Source: Muriicola marianensis
GTDB taxonomy: Bacteria > Bacteroidota > Bacteroidia > Flavobacteriales > Flavobacteriaceae
Reading direction: 5' to 3'
NCBI RefSeq assembly: GCF_014638095.1
Contig: NZ_BMFH01000001.1
Location: 1,621,227-1,685,226, forward strand
DNA length: 64,000 nt
Below, in pieces: positions 1-7,971 of the stretch. Within the stretch, counting starts at the first letter, position 1. The number at the start of each line of letters is the position of its first letter. The translations under genes were made by a program, and so were the position numbers. Below the pieces are notes generated by a model, which was not told the DNA's origin, searched no databases, and worked only from the letters and a program-made list of their open reading frames with translations.

Positions 1-194
1 CCCCTTCTGCCCTCCTCGTCCCCATCAGCATCAACAACTCATGGAAAATGCTTCGCTACGGCAAATTTCCATACGGCATTGGCTCCCACCTTATTTTTAA
101 AGTACACCCCCCTATTCCCAACACGGGAGATCCGGAAGCGATCATTGCGCAGGCAGAAGAACTCATTAAAAAAGATATCCTCCCTCACTCATGA
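1..194 (+). CDS. PlsC-like lysophospholipid acyltransferase, C-terminal fragment
   Basis: Only the last 63 codons are in the window, in the frame that ends with TGA at 192-194. The visible text includes VPISINNSWKMLRYGKFP and, further on, HLIFKVHPPI. Both resemble the C-terminal part of 1-acyl-sn-glycerol-3-phosphate acyltransferases, which acylate lysophosphatidate at the inner membrane. The HX4D catalytic block would lie upstream of the window, so activity cannot be judged. The stop overlaps the start of the next gene (ATGA, 191-194), so the two are probably translated from one mRNA. The family call rests on recalled similarity of a short tail. Confidence 0.6.
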   Translation, partial: PSALLVPISINNSWKMLRYGKFPYGIGSHLIFKVHPPIPNTGDPEAIIAQAEELIKKDILPHS

Positions 195-850
195 ACACCA
201 CCGAGATCGTAGAGTCTACTATTGAATTTGTCAGGGAAACCCTTGGCGATGCAGAGGCAGGGCACGATTGGTTCCACACTCAACGCGTCTTCAGAAATGC
301 TCTTTTACTGGCAAAGGATGAAGATGTCGATATTCTTGTGGTAAGCCTCGGGGCCCTTTTGCACGATATTGCAGATGCCAAATTTCACGATGGGGACGAA
401 AGCATTGGACCCCGCATGGCTAAGGAATTCCTGAATTCCATAGGAGTGGAAAGTGAAATCATTGATAAAGTGTGCTTTATCATAGAGGAGATATCCTTTA
501 AGAATTCCATCGGCCGGAAAAAGAAAACGGACCTTCCCCTGGAACTGCAGGTGGTGCAGGACGCGGACCGTCTGGATGCGCTAGGGGCCATCGGTGTAGC
601 CAGGGCCTTCCAATACGGAGGCCATAAAAACCGGAAAATATACGACCCGGACATCTCCCCGAATTTAAAAATGGACAAGGAGACTTACAAAAAATCGGAA
701 GGGCCCACTATCAATCACTTTTATGAAAAGTTACTGTTGCTCAAAGACAGGATGAACACGCAGACCGGGAAGAGGATAGCCACCCAAAGACATGAATTCC
801 TGTTGAGCTACCTGGAACAGTTCTACGCAGAGTGGAACGGAGAAAGATGA
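191..850 (+). CDS. HD-domain metal-dependent phosphohydrolase
   Basis: A 219-residue soluble protein with the HD-superfamily pattern. It has GHDWFHTQRV (His25-Asp26, His29), then the metal-binding HD pair His58-Asp59 in LLHDIAD, then Asp123 in VQDADRLDALG. This matches the YedJ/YpgQ-type subfamily, whose members hydrolyse nucleotides or other phosphate esters with a divalent metal; the substrate here is unknown. Length is typical of the subfamily. The ATG overlaps the stop of the acyltransferase by 4 nt, giving translational coupling and a two-gene operon. No signal peptide or membrane segment is visible, so it is cytoplasmic. Confidence 0.85.
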   Translation: MNTTEIVESTIEFVRETLGDAEAGHDWFHTQRVFRNALLLAKDEDVDILVVSLGALLHDIADAKFHDGDESIGPRMAKEFLNSIGVESEIIDKVCFIIEEISFKNSIGRKKKTDLPLELQVVQDADRLDALGAIGVARAFQYGGHKNRKIYDPDISPNLKMDKETYKKSEGPTINHFYEKLLLLKDRMNTQTGKRIATQRHEFLLSYLEQFYAEWNGER

Positions 851-953
851 TCGCCTATAGTCCGGTACTTTCCCTTGCCCGGATCACATATCGAGCCAGG
901 TCCCTTTACGAGAATTCTTTTTTTGTATCTTCCGAAATCAAAAAATCTCATTT

Positions 954-2378
954 ATGCAAAGGCGAAAATTCATTAAAAATGTTACGGCTTCAACCGCTGT
1001 ATTCTCAATAGTTCCCAGCTTTGTACTGGGCAAAGGACATGTACCCCCCAGTGATACACTCTATGTAGGCGCCTTTGGGGTCGGTGGAAGAGGGTTGGGG
1101 GTGATCCGGGGACTGCAGGAAACCGGAAAGGTGAAGTTCGTATCCTTTTGCGACGTGGACGAAAGGCGTGCTGCTCAGACCTATGAACTTTTTCCCGATG
1201 TGAAGCGGTATAAGGATTTCCGCAAGGTCTATGACAAGCAGTTAAAAGATATGGACGCGGTGATGGTGGCTACTCCGGACCATACGCATGCCACTATCGC
1301 CCTGCCTTTTATGAGGGCAAAGAAACACGCCTACGTGGAGAAACCCCTGACCCACAATATTGCTGAAGCGAGACTTATGACCAAGGTTGCCCGGGAGAAC
1401 GGGATCGTTACCCAAATGGGCAATCAGGGAGCCTCCAGTGATGGTAGCCGACTGGCCAAGGAATGGATAAATTCCGGGGTGATTGGAACTGTGGAAAAGG
1501 TCGACTGCTGGACCAACCGCCCGGTTTGGCCGCAAGGAGTACCCCTGCCAGAAGGAAAGGATGAGATCCCTGAGGGGCTCGACTGGGACCTTTGGCTGGG
1601 ACCGGCTGCAGAAAGAGACTACAACAATGCTTATTTGCCCTTCAAGTGGAGGGGCTGGTGGGACTTCGGCACAGGAGCCCTGGGGGATATGGGTTGCCAT
1701 ATCATGGAAACCCCATTTGGAGTACTTGACCTGGGTTATCCCACTGAGGCCGAAGCCAGTTGTACCACCAATTGGGTCGGCGACTTCGTAGAGGCCGATT
1801 ACAGTGCCTCCTGTCCCGCTTCCTCTATAGTCCGACTTAAATTCAATACGGAAAAACACGGTAACATCGACCTCAACTGGTACGATGGCGGGATCATGCC
1901 GGATCTCCCTGACGAATTGAAGGATGGAGAAACCATCGGGGATAATGGCGGAGGTTCCATTTTCTACGGCACCAAAGGGATCCTGGTATGCGATACGTAC
2001 TCCAGGAATGCGAGATTACTCCCCTCTGAAATGATGGATCTCTTTTCTCCACCGACTCCCACATTGCCAAGGGTGGAAGGCAGTACGGGAGGTCACCAGA
2101 GAAACTGGGTGGAAGGTTGCCTGGAGGGCAAACCTACCTCCTCCGCCTTTGAACGTTCCGGCCCTCTCACAGAAGCCGTATTAATGGGTAACCTCGCGAT
2201 AAAAGGATTTCAATACAAGGAAATAGTACCTCCGGAAGAACCGGGTCGCAGGCCTTCCATCATAAGACCAGGAAGAAAGAAATTGATGTGGGACGGGGAA
2301 GCTATGCGGGTGACCAACTGGGAAAAAGCTAATGAATGGGTAAAAGGATTTTACAGAAAAGGCTGGGAATTAAAATAA
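954..2378 (+). CDS. Gfo/Idh/MocA family oxidoreductase with Tat signal
   Basis: A 474-residue NAD(P)-dependent sugar or inositol dehydrogenase-like protein. The N-terminus QRRKFIKN (Arg3-Arg4) followed by a hydrophobic stretch to about residue 25 is a twin-arginine signal, so export of the folded, cofactor-loaded enzyme is expected. The Rossmann glycine motif GVGGRG is at 42-47 and the family EKP motif at 129-131 (AYVEKPLTH). A GD-x3-H motif follows in the catalytic C-terminal domain (ALGDMGCHIME). Substrate is unknown; exported Bacteroidota members often act on sugars. It stands alone on the plus strand and its last 9 nt overlap the end of the convergent radical SAM gene. Confidence 0.88.
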   Translation: MQRRKFIKNVTASTAVFSIVPSFVLGKGHVPPSDTLYVGAFGVGGRGLGVIRGLQETGKVKFVSFCDVDERRAAQTYELFPDVKRYKDFRKVYDKQLKDMDAVMVATPDHTHATIALPFMRAKKHAYVEKPLTHNIAEARLMTKVARENGIVTQMGNQGASSDGSRLAKEWINSGVIGTVEKVDCWTNRPVWPQGVPLPEGKDEIPEGLDWDLWLGPAAERDYNNAYLPFKWRGWWDFGTGALGDMGCHIMETPFGVLDLGYPTEAEASCTTNWVGDFVEADYSASCPASSIVRLKFNTEKHGNIDLNWYDGGIMPDLPDELKDGETIGDNGGGSIFYGTKGILVCDTYSRNARLLPSEMMDLFSPPTPTLPRVEGSTGGHQRNWVEGCLEGKPTSSAFERSGPLTEAVLMGNLAIKGFQYKEIVPPEEPGRRPSIIRPGRKKLMWDGEAMRVTNWEKANEWVKGFYRKGWELK

Positions 2379-3440
2379 CCTCAGCTGCCCCTTCTTATAA
2401 CTCTGATGTAACTCAGTATTGAGTTTGGGAAATTTCTTCCCCTTAAAATACCTCTGCTTGGCGATGCGGGCCACTTGGTGAAGATGAACTGCCAGCGGGC
2501 CTTCCCCCTTGTTCCTAATACCGAATCTGCTGTCTGACAGCTGACCTCCATGGCAACTCTCTATCTGGCTCAGGACCTTATCAGCCCGATCAGGCATTGT
2601 CCTCCTGATCCAGTCAGTGAAGAGTATCCCTATAGCCCCGTTGAGGCGAACGACCGTAAAGGCGAAGGAAAGGGCGCCCTGATCAGATACCGTTTTGGCA
2701 AGAGCCATCAGCTCATGGCTGTTGATGCCCGGAATAAGAGGGGCCAGCATAGCGTTTACAGGGATCCCGTACTCTGAAAGCTCTTTGATGGTATTAAGCC
2801 GCTTCCCAATTGTTGCTGTCCTGGGTTCCAGCAGGCGCCTCGTCTCTTCCTTCAGAGAAGTGACGGATATGTTGACCCCAATCAACCCGTATGAGTTCAG
2901 TTCTGCAAGCAGATCGAGGTCGCGCAGGATCAATGCATTTTTGGTGATGATCCCCACCGGGTGCCTGTATTTCAGGAATATCTCCAGGCAGGCCCTTGTG
3001 ATCCTGTATTTTTTCTCTGCAGGTTGATAACAATCCGTATTACCGGATAGCACAATGGTCTCCGCCTTCCAGGAGCGGCTTTTCAATTTTTCTTCCAGTA
3101 GTTCAGGGGCGTTCTCCTTGATCAGTACTTTTCTTTCAAAATCAAGACCTGCGCTGTATCCCCAGAATTCATGAGTATTCCGGGCATAACAGTAAATACA
3201 GCCGTGTTCACAACCCTGATAAGGGTTCATGGAGTAGGACATCCCCACATCCGGGCTGGTCACTTTGTTTACCATGGATTTGGGAAAGACAGGAATGTAG
3301 GTTGTTTTATTGTTGTCTGCCAATTCTCCCTGTTTCAGACAGTATTCCAGGAAATCATCCCTCCATTCGGAATGGAGGGTCTCGAATTTATTATGTGAAT
3401 TGTGTTGGGCACCCCTGCCTTTGAGGTATTCCTTTTTCAT
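2370..3440 (-). CDS. PA0069/Rv2578c-type radical SAM protein
   Basis: A 356-residue radical S-adenosylmethionine protein. The [4Fe-4S] motif is CEHGCIYC (Cys77, Cys81, Cys84), the CxxxCxxC spacing of the superfamily, followed by YARNTHEFWGY. SPASM-type or other extra cysteine clusters are not evident. The family is related to spore photoproduct lyase-like proteins but its reaction is not established. The gene ends inside the convergent oxidoreductase gene (9 nt overlap). Its upstream region holds a TATATTTG -7 box and a perfect TTGGAT-N3-ATCCAA palindrome, suggesting its own regulated promoter rather than read-through from the gene at 3500-5050. Confidence 0.88.
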   Translation of the reverse strand: MKKEYLKGRGAQHNSHNKFETLHSEWRDDFLEYCLKQGELADNNKTTYIPVFPKSMVNKVTSPDVGMSYSMNPYQGCEHGCIYCYARNTHEFWGYSAGLDFERKVLIKENAPELLEEKLKSRSWKAETIVLSGNTDCYQPAEKKYRITRACLEIFLKYRHPVGIITKNALILRDLDLLAELNSYGLIGVNISVTSLKEETRRLLEPRTATIGKRLNTIKELSEYGIPVNAMLAPLIPGINSHELMALAKTVSDQGALSFAFTVVRLNGAIGILFTDWIRRTMPDRADKVLSQIESCHGGQLSDSRFGIRNKGEGPLAVHLHQVARIAKQRYFKGKKFPKLNTELHQSYKKGQLRLF

Positions 3441-3444
3441 GGTA

Positions 3445-3459
3445 TTGGATTATATCCAA
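3445..3459. promoter_or_regulatory. Palindrome TTGGAT-TAT-ATCCAA upstream of the radical SAM gene
   Basis: A perfect 6-bp inverted repeat with a 3-nt centre lies 5 nt before the start codon. An imperfect partner TGGA...TCCA follows at 3465-3477. It abuts the putative -7 box at 3457-3464, a position suited to a repressor operator. The factor is unknown. Confidence 0.4.
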
Positions 3460-3464
3460 ATATA
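3457..3464 (-). promoter_or_regulatory. Putative -7 box TATATTTG for the radical SAM gene
   Basis: On the minus strand this reads TATATTTG, a full match to the Bacteroidota TAnnTTTG element, 16 nt before the ATG. No TTG is visible at the usual 17-23 nt upstream distance, so the call rests on the -7 element alone. Confidence 0.4.
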
Positions 3465-3499
3465 TGGATATTTTCCAATATTTGTATTTGCAGGTATTG

Positions 3500-5050
3500 C
3501 TAGTGGATGGCTACGTTTACCAATTGTTTTTTGGTACCTCGCTTGGCATAGAACAGGATGGTACCTTCGGGGATGTCTATAAGGGGGCTGGATACCATAA
3601 GGGGGAGGCGCGCATCTTTGGAATCTATGATCTTTTCATAGCTCATCTGTCCATTTTCATCCAGCTGAATAACAAACACATTCCTGTTTCGACTCAGGCC
3701 CTGTTTAAAGATGATGCGCTCCTTATTCAGTACCTGAGGGTTTTCTGCAGCCGTGCTGATAAAGAAATAAGTCTTCCCATCCCTGGTCAGGGCGCTATAG
3801 GAAGTGTAAGCCCCGTCGCCCTGGGTTACTTCTGATTTATTGATGTTCCTGGCCCAAACTGTATTCCCGTCGGGATCGAGTTTTGCACTTACAATATCGT
3901 TGTGGTGATATCTTTCTACCCGTATTCTTCCTCCACTGGAGTTGGCTTGAACACTCTGAGTTACAAAATATTCTTCGGCATTGAAAAGGATGTGGTTGTC
4001 CGGAGTGACCACGGCACTTTTAAAGACGAGGTTCTGAATTTCCTTGTCGTATTCCTGCCCGAATTTATCGTACATGAACTGTTCGGTAAAGGGGTTGTAC
4101 TTTTTCCTCTTGATCTCCATAGATGATGGATCTACCCTGAAATAGGCGAGCCCATTATATCGGTTGTCCTTTCTGTCTGCGTAGAACCCGACACAGATCA
4201 GGTCACCCTGATTGAAGAGTGGCGTTAGAGACTCCGAATATTTCCCTTCTGAATCGAATGTCAGATTTGTGATCCCGGAGGAAGTGAGGCGGATGAGTTC
4301 ATACTGGAATTTTCGTTCCAGGGCCGTAAACCTTCTTTTTTTGAAGTAGGCCTTCCCAATGATAAACACCTGGCTCAGGTCAGCGGATACCTCCACGCGT
4401 TCAAATGCGTAGTTCTTCTCCTCTACTTCTGAGGAAAAGTCCTGGTACATCACCTGTTTGAGATTGGAGGAAAAGAGATAGATCTCATGCCTGTTGTTCT
4501 TTCCCTTTTTGTAATGGGTACTGATGACGAATGAATTCCTGTTCTCCGGAAAAAGCACGGTCGTAGTAAAACCCGAATTGAAATTCCTGTTGTAGTAATT
4601 CTTATCCAGAGGTTGCCTTACCGGGGCGGAGTAAAAAGACAGGAGCTTTTCGCTGGTAAAGGAAAAGGGTTCTATCGGACTTCTGTGTACCCAATATTCA
4701 TAGGCCTCTTCTTCAAAATTATAATCCAGGAAAAGGAGATACAGCTGCCCATTCCTGAAATAACCGTCGACAAATTCCCCCTCTTTTAACTTGTAATTGT
4801 ACTCGGAGATCAGTTGCAGGTTCTCGTCATAGTGTTCAATAAGATACCCCTTGGGTTTGAGGATAAGTCCTGTATAATAAGCCCTTACGAGAATACTGCC
4901 CCCTTTGCCATCATCTTCAATGGCAAGGAGATTAGAGTATTTATACCGATCATTATATTTCTCACCAAAGGTATATTCTATGGGGTATTCCTGTGCCCAC
5001 CCAAGAATTCCCAGGCCTAGCAGCCCGAAAAGCAGGATCTTTTTTAGCAT
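3500..5050 (-). CDS. Secreted protein of unknown function, 516 aa
   Basis: I do not recognise this family. Residues 1-19 form a clear Sec signal peptide (MLKKILLFGLLGLGILGWAQ, cleaved near AQ-E). The rest is rich in Tyr, Phe, Asn and Asp with alternating hydrophobic residues, as in an all-beta secreted protein, perhaps a propeller. It has no lipobox and no T9SS tail. Regularly spaced phrases such as ILFNAEEYFVTQS and TYFFISTAAENPQ look like blades reporting stored values, but no repeat could be aligned with confidence. It starts 24 nt after the enoyl-CoA hydratase stop, so it is probably the third gene of the kinase operon. Confidence 0.75.
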   Translation of the reverse strand: MLKKILLFGLLGLGILGWAQEYPIEYTFGEKYNDRYKYSNLLAIEDDGKGGSILVRAYYTGLILKPKGYLIEHYDENLQLISEYNYKLKEGEFVDGYFRNGQLYLLFLDYNFEEEAYEYWVHRSPIEPFSFTSEKLLSFYSAPVRQPLDKNYYNRNFNSGFTTTVLFPENRNSFVISTHYKKGKNNRHEIYLFSSNLKQVMYQDFSSEVEEKNYAFERVEVSADLSQVFIIGKAYFKKRRFTALERKFQYELIRLTSSGITNLTFDSEGKYSESLTPLFNQGDLICVGFYADRKDNRYNGLAYFRVDPSSMEIKRKKYNPFTEQFMYDKFGQEYDKEIQNLVFKSAVVTPDNHILFNAEEYFVTQSVQANSSGGRIRVERYHHNDIVSAKLDPDGNTVWARNINKSEVTQGDGAYTSYSALTRDGKTYFFISTAAENPQVLNKERIIFKQGLSRNRNVFVIQLDENGQMSYEKIIDSKDARLPLMVSSPLIDIPEGTILFYAKRGTKKQLVNVAIH

Positions 5051-5074
5051 ACGTAAGAATTAAGGCTGATGTGG

Positions 5075-5857
5075 TCAGGATCCCTGAAAAGAAGCTTTCC
5101 TCTTTTCCAGGAATGCCGTGGTACCTTCTTTGAAATCATCGGTGCCAAAACATTGTCCGAAGGCATTGATCTCTATTTCAAAGCCGTCCACATCATTTTT
5201 AAAACCTGCATTTATGGCTTTTATTGCCTGACTGATAGCCATAGGGGAATTTTTTGCAATCTTTTTTGCGATGTTCTTGCAGAAATCAAGCAGTTCTTCA
5301 GAGGAGGTGATATGATTGACAAGGCCATATTCTATGGCCCTTTCCACATCGATCATACCCCCTGTCATGATCATTTCCATCGCCCGGCCTTTGCCTATAA
5401 GCTGTGGTAATCTTTGTGTTCCTCCATATCCGGGAATGACTCCCAGGGACACTTCGGGCAGACCCATCCTTGCGTTGTGACTTGCGATCCTGAAGTGACA
5501 GGACATGGCCAGTTCGAGTCCACCCCCGAGGGCAAACCCATTGATGGCCGCAATAATCGGTTTTTGGAGGTTTTCGACGAAATCAAATAGCAGTTCCTGC
5601 CCCTGAGCCGCCAACTGCCCTCCCTGTTTTGTATCGAAGTGGGCAAACTCTGAGATATCGGCACCTGCCACGAATGCCTTTTCCCCGGATCCGGTAAGGA
5701 TGATCACCCTTACTTTGTTGTCCTTTTGCAAAGCTTTAAAAGCAAGGTGGAGCTCTTTAATGGTGGCAGTGTTTAGCGCATTGAGTTTTTTTGGCCTGTT
5801 GATCGTCACGATCGCCAGATCGTCTTCTATTGAAACAAGGATATTATTGAATTCCAT
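5075..5857 (-). CDS. Enoyl-CoA hydratase/isomerase (crotonase family)
   Basis: A 260-residue crotonase, the usual family length, which adds water to trans-2-enoyl-CoA in fatty-acid beta-oxidation or short-chain acyl-CoA breakdown. The oxyanion-hole segments are AGADI (64-68) and ALGGGLELA (109-117). The two catalytic glutamates of true hydratases are both present at Glu115 and Glu135 (GLPEVSLG), which argues for hydratase rather than isomerase activity. The start lies 2 nt after the histidine kinase stop, so the two genes form a tight transcription unit. No other beta-oxidation gene is nearby. Confidence 0.9.
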   Translation of the reverse strand: MEFNNILVSIEDDLAIVTINRPKKLNALNTATIKELHLAFKALQKDNKVRVIILTGSGEKAFVAGADISEFAHFDTKQGGQLAAQGQELLFDFVENLQKPIIAAINGFALGGGLELAMSCHFRIASHNARMGLPEVSLGVIPGYGGTQRLPQLIGKGRAMEMIMTGGMIDVERAIEYGLVNHITSSEELLDFCKNIAKKIAKNSPMAISQAIKAINAGFKNDVDGFEIEINAFGQCFGTDDFKEGTTAFLEKRKASFQGS

Positions 5858-5859
5858 AA

Positions 5860-7320
5860 TTATGGGGTTTTATTCGCTTTTGGAAACAGCACGGTAAACA
5901 CTGTGCCCTTACCCGGCTGTGAAGTCAGGGATATGCTTCCCTTATAGGTCTCAACGATGGTCTTGACCATCCCCAACCCAAGTCCCATGCCGCTCGACTT
6001 GGTGGTGAACTTGGGTTCAAAGACCTTTTCTTTTACCTCATCCGGTATGCCGATGCCATTGTCTGCCACCGAGATCTTTACATAGTCGCCCTCCGAGGCC
6101 ACAGAAACCAGGATTCTTGGTGAGGGGACATCAGGCACCGCCTGTATCGCATTTTTCACCAGGTTGGTGACGACCCGGATCAATTGGGTACGGTCTAATT
6201 TCGCAATTATTTCCTCTTCCTCAGAGATAAAATGGATGTAATTCTCATTAAAGATATCCAGAGCCAGTTTTACGGTCTTGACCACATTAAGAGTCTCATT
6301 CTGCTGGGCGGGCATCTCAGCAAAATTCGAAAATGCAGCTGCGATACTACTCATGGTATCGATCTGCTGAATGAGCGTATGGGAGAACTCCTCTATCTTT
6401 TTGCTCGCCTCAGGATCAGCAGGATTAAATTTCCGCTGAAAACTCTGAACGGTGAGCCGCATAGGAGTAAGGGGATTTTTGATCTCGTGCGCCACCTGTT
6501 TCGCCATTTCTCTCCAAGCCTGTTCCCTTTCGCTCCTGGCCAGTTTAACTGCACTTTGCTCCAACTGGTCGATCATACTGTTATAGGAATCGATCAGCTT
6601 GACGATCTCTTCGCTGGGATTCTTGACGAAGATCTTCTCATTACGCTTGGCGATGTTTGTCTGGTGGAGTTTTTCCGAAATAGTCGCCAGTGATCTCGTT
6701 ATGTACTTGGAAATAAAATAGGCCAGGACGATAGCGATGATGAACATCAGCAGGTAGACCCCTCCAAGGCGGAAAAGGAATTCCCTTAACTCCATGCTGT
6801 TAAAGGAATTATCCTCGTAATAAGGGAGGTTCAGGATGCCAATGGGCTTGAATTTCGGATCCGTGATATACGTGTAAGAAGCCTGGTATTTGTCCCCGGC
6901 AGCCAGATTGTCCTCAACCAGCCTTTTATCAGCACTCTCCTTTAGCGCATTCAGTACCTCCGCGCTGAGGCACTCCGAAATGGAATCATTGTAGAATTTT
7001 GGCCTGGAACTTTTGATAAGTTGACCTTCCAGGTCATAGATATTGAAATTCACGTTCTGAACGTCCGCGATACGATAGATCTCATCCTTGAATATCAATC
7101 CCAGATTCTCGGTAATGACAGGGTAGGTCGTCTCCTGCAAGGTGTAGGCAATGCTTTGTTTTACCTGTTCTTCCTTTCTTTCAAGGCGTTCCTGGTGGTA
7201 GTCCCTCGACTGCTCACGGTATTGATATATGGTGACCCCGGCGATCAGCACCGAAGCGATCAACACCAGTAAGATCATGGTAACGAATATCCTGGACCTG
7301 AGGGAAAACTTCTTGAACAA
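5860..7320 (-). CDS. NtrY-like membrane sensor histidine kinase (TTG start)
   Basis: A 486-residue sensor kinase. TM1 spans about 11-32, an extracytoplasmic sensor region about 33-180, and TM2 about 185-205. A HAMP linker follows, then HisKA with phospho-acceptor His278 in VAHEIKNPLTPMRL. The HATPase domain shows the N-box NLVKNAIQAV and the DNGIGIP and GLGLGMV glycine boxes. HEIKNPLTPM is typical of the NtrY/AtoS group. The start is TTG: the next in-frame ATG (residue 15) would remove the positive flank of TM1. No response regulator gene lies in the window, so it is an orphan. It precedes echA by 2 nt. Confidence 0.9.
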   Translation of the reverse strand: MFKKFSLRSRIFVTMILLVLIASVLIAGVTIYQYREQSRDYHQERLERKEEQVKQSIAYTLQETTYPVITENLGLIFKDEIYRIADVQNVNFNIYDLEGQLIKSSRPKFYNDSISECLSAEVLNALKESADKRLVEDNLAAGDKYQASYTYITDPKFKPIGILNLPYYEDNSFNSMELREFLFRLGGVYLLMFIIAIVLAYFISKYITRSLATISEKLHQTNIAKRNEKIFVKNPSEEIVKLIDSYNSMIDQLEQSAVKLARSEREQAWREMAKQVAHEIKNPLTPMRLTVQSFQRKFNPADPEASKKIEEFSHTLIQQIDTMSSIAAAFSNFAEMPAQQNETLNVVKTVKLALDIFNENYIHFISEEEEIIAKLDRTQLIRVVTNLVKNAIQAVPDVPSPRILVSVASEGDYVKISVADNGIGIPDEVKEKVFEPKFTTKSSGMGLGLGMVKTIVETYKGSISLTSQPGKGTVFTVLFPKANKTP

Positions 7321-7417
7321 GACGCCTTAATTTGAGCTTAAAGATAGCAATAATCGGTCCAAAGTATGCCGAGCCTGCAGGATCCCTTTGCTCTTCCTTT
7401 GCTTTAAAACGACTCTT

Positions 7418-7966
7418 TCAGGCTTCCGGGTTCTTTTCCCTGATCCGTTTATACAGGCGTATACCTAACATGAGCAGTACTCCCAGTGCGATAATTCCCA
7501 CTACTCCGAAGATCCAGTCGAATGCACTCTTAAGAACGACCAGAAAGGTCACGGCGAACAAGACAAGGGTAGCCCCTTCATTCCATATCCTCATAAAGTG
7601 GGATGTATACCGGATCTCATCCCTCTGAAGCTGCAGGTACATCCGGTGGGTCTTGAGATGATAAACAATAAGTAAGACGACAAAAAGCAATTTAACATGC
7701 ATCCAGGGCTGGCTAAGCCAGGAAGGCATGAGCAGCAGCAACCATATGGCAAAGAGGGTACATAGCACAGCAGATGGCCAGGTGATGATATACCACAATC
7801 TTTTGGTCATCAGTTTCAGCTGATAGGTAAGGATGGTCCTGTCGGGTTCAGGCTTCTCAGCGGCTTCAATGTGATATACAAACAGTCTGGGGATATAGAA
7901 CAACCCTGCGAACCAGGTAACGACAAAGATCAGGTGAAGCGATTTTATATAGTTGTAATATTCCAT
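7418..7966 (-). CDS. hemJ: Protoporphyrinogen IX oxidase HemJ
   Basis: A 182-residue membrane protein with four to five hydrophobic segments and the HemJ/UPF0093 signature. This includes His11 in KSLHLIFVVTWFAGLFYIPR and the later RLWYIITWPS and WMHVKLLFV segments. HemJ oxidises protoporphyrinogen IX to protoporphyrin IX in the inner membrane, the step between HemF and ferrochelatase. Its presence explains why no hemG or hemY is needed. It begins only 5 nt after the stop of the BNR protein gene (7972-11100), so it may share that transcript although the functions are unrelated. The other heme genes lie at 17-34 kb. Confidence 0.87.
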   Translation of the reverse strand: MEYYNYIKSLHLIFVVTWFAGLFYIPRLFVYHIEAAEKPEPDRTILTYQLKLMTKRLWYIITWPSAVLCTLFAIWLLLLMPSWLSQPWMHVKLLFVVLLIVYHLKTHRMYLQLQRDEIRYTSHFMRIWNEGATLVLFAVTFLVVLKSAFDWIFGVVGIIALGVLLMLGIRLYKRIREKNPEA

Positions 7967-7971
7967 AGGAT

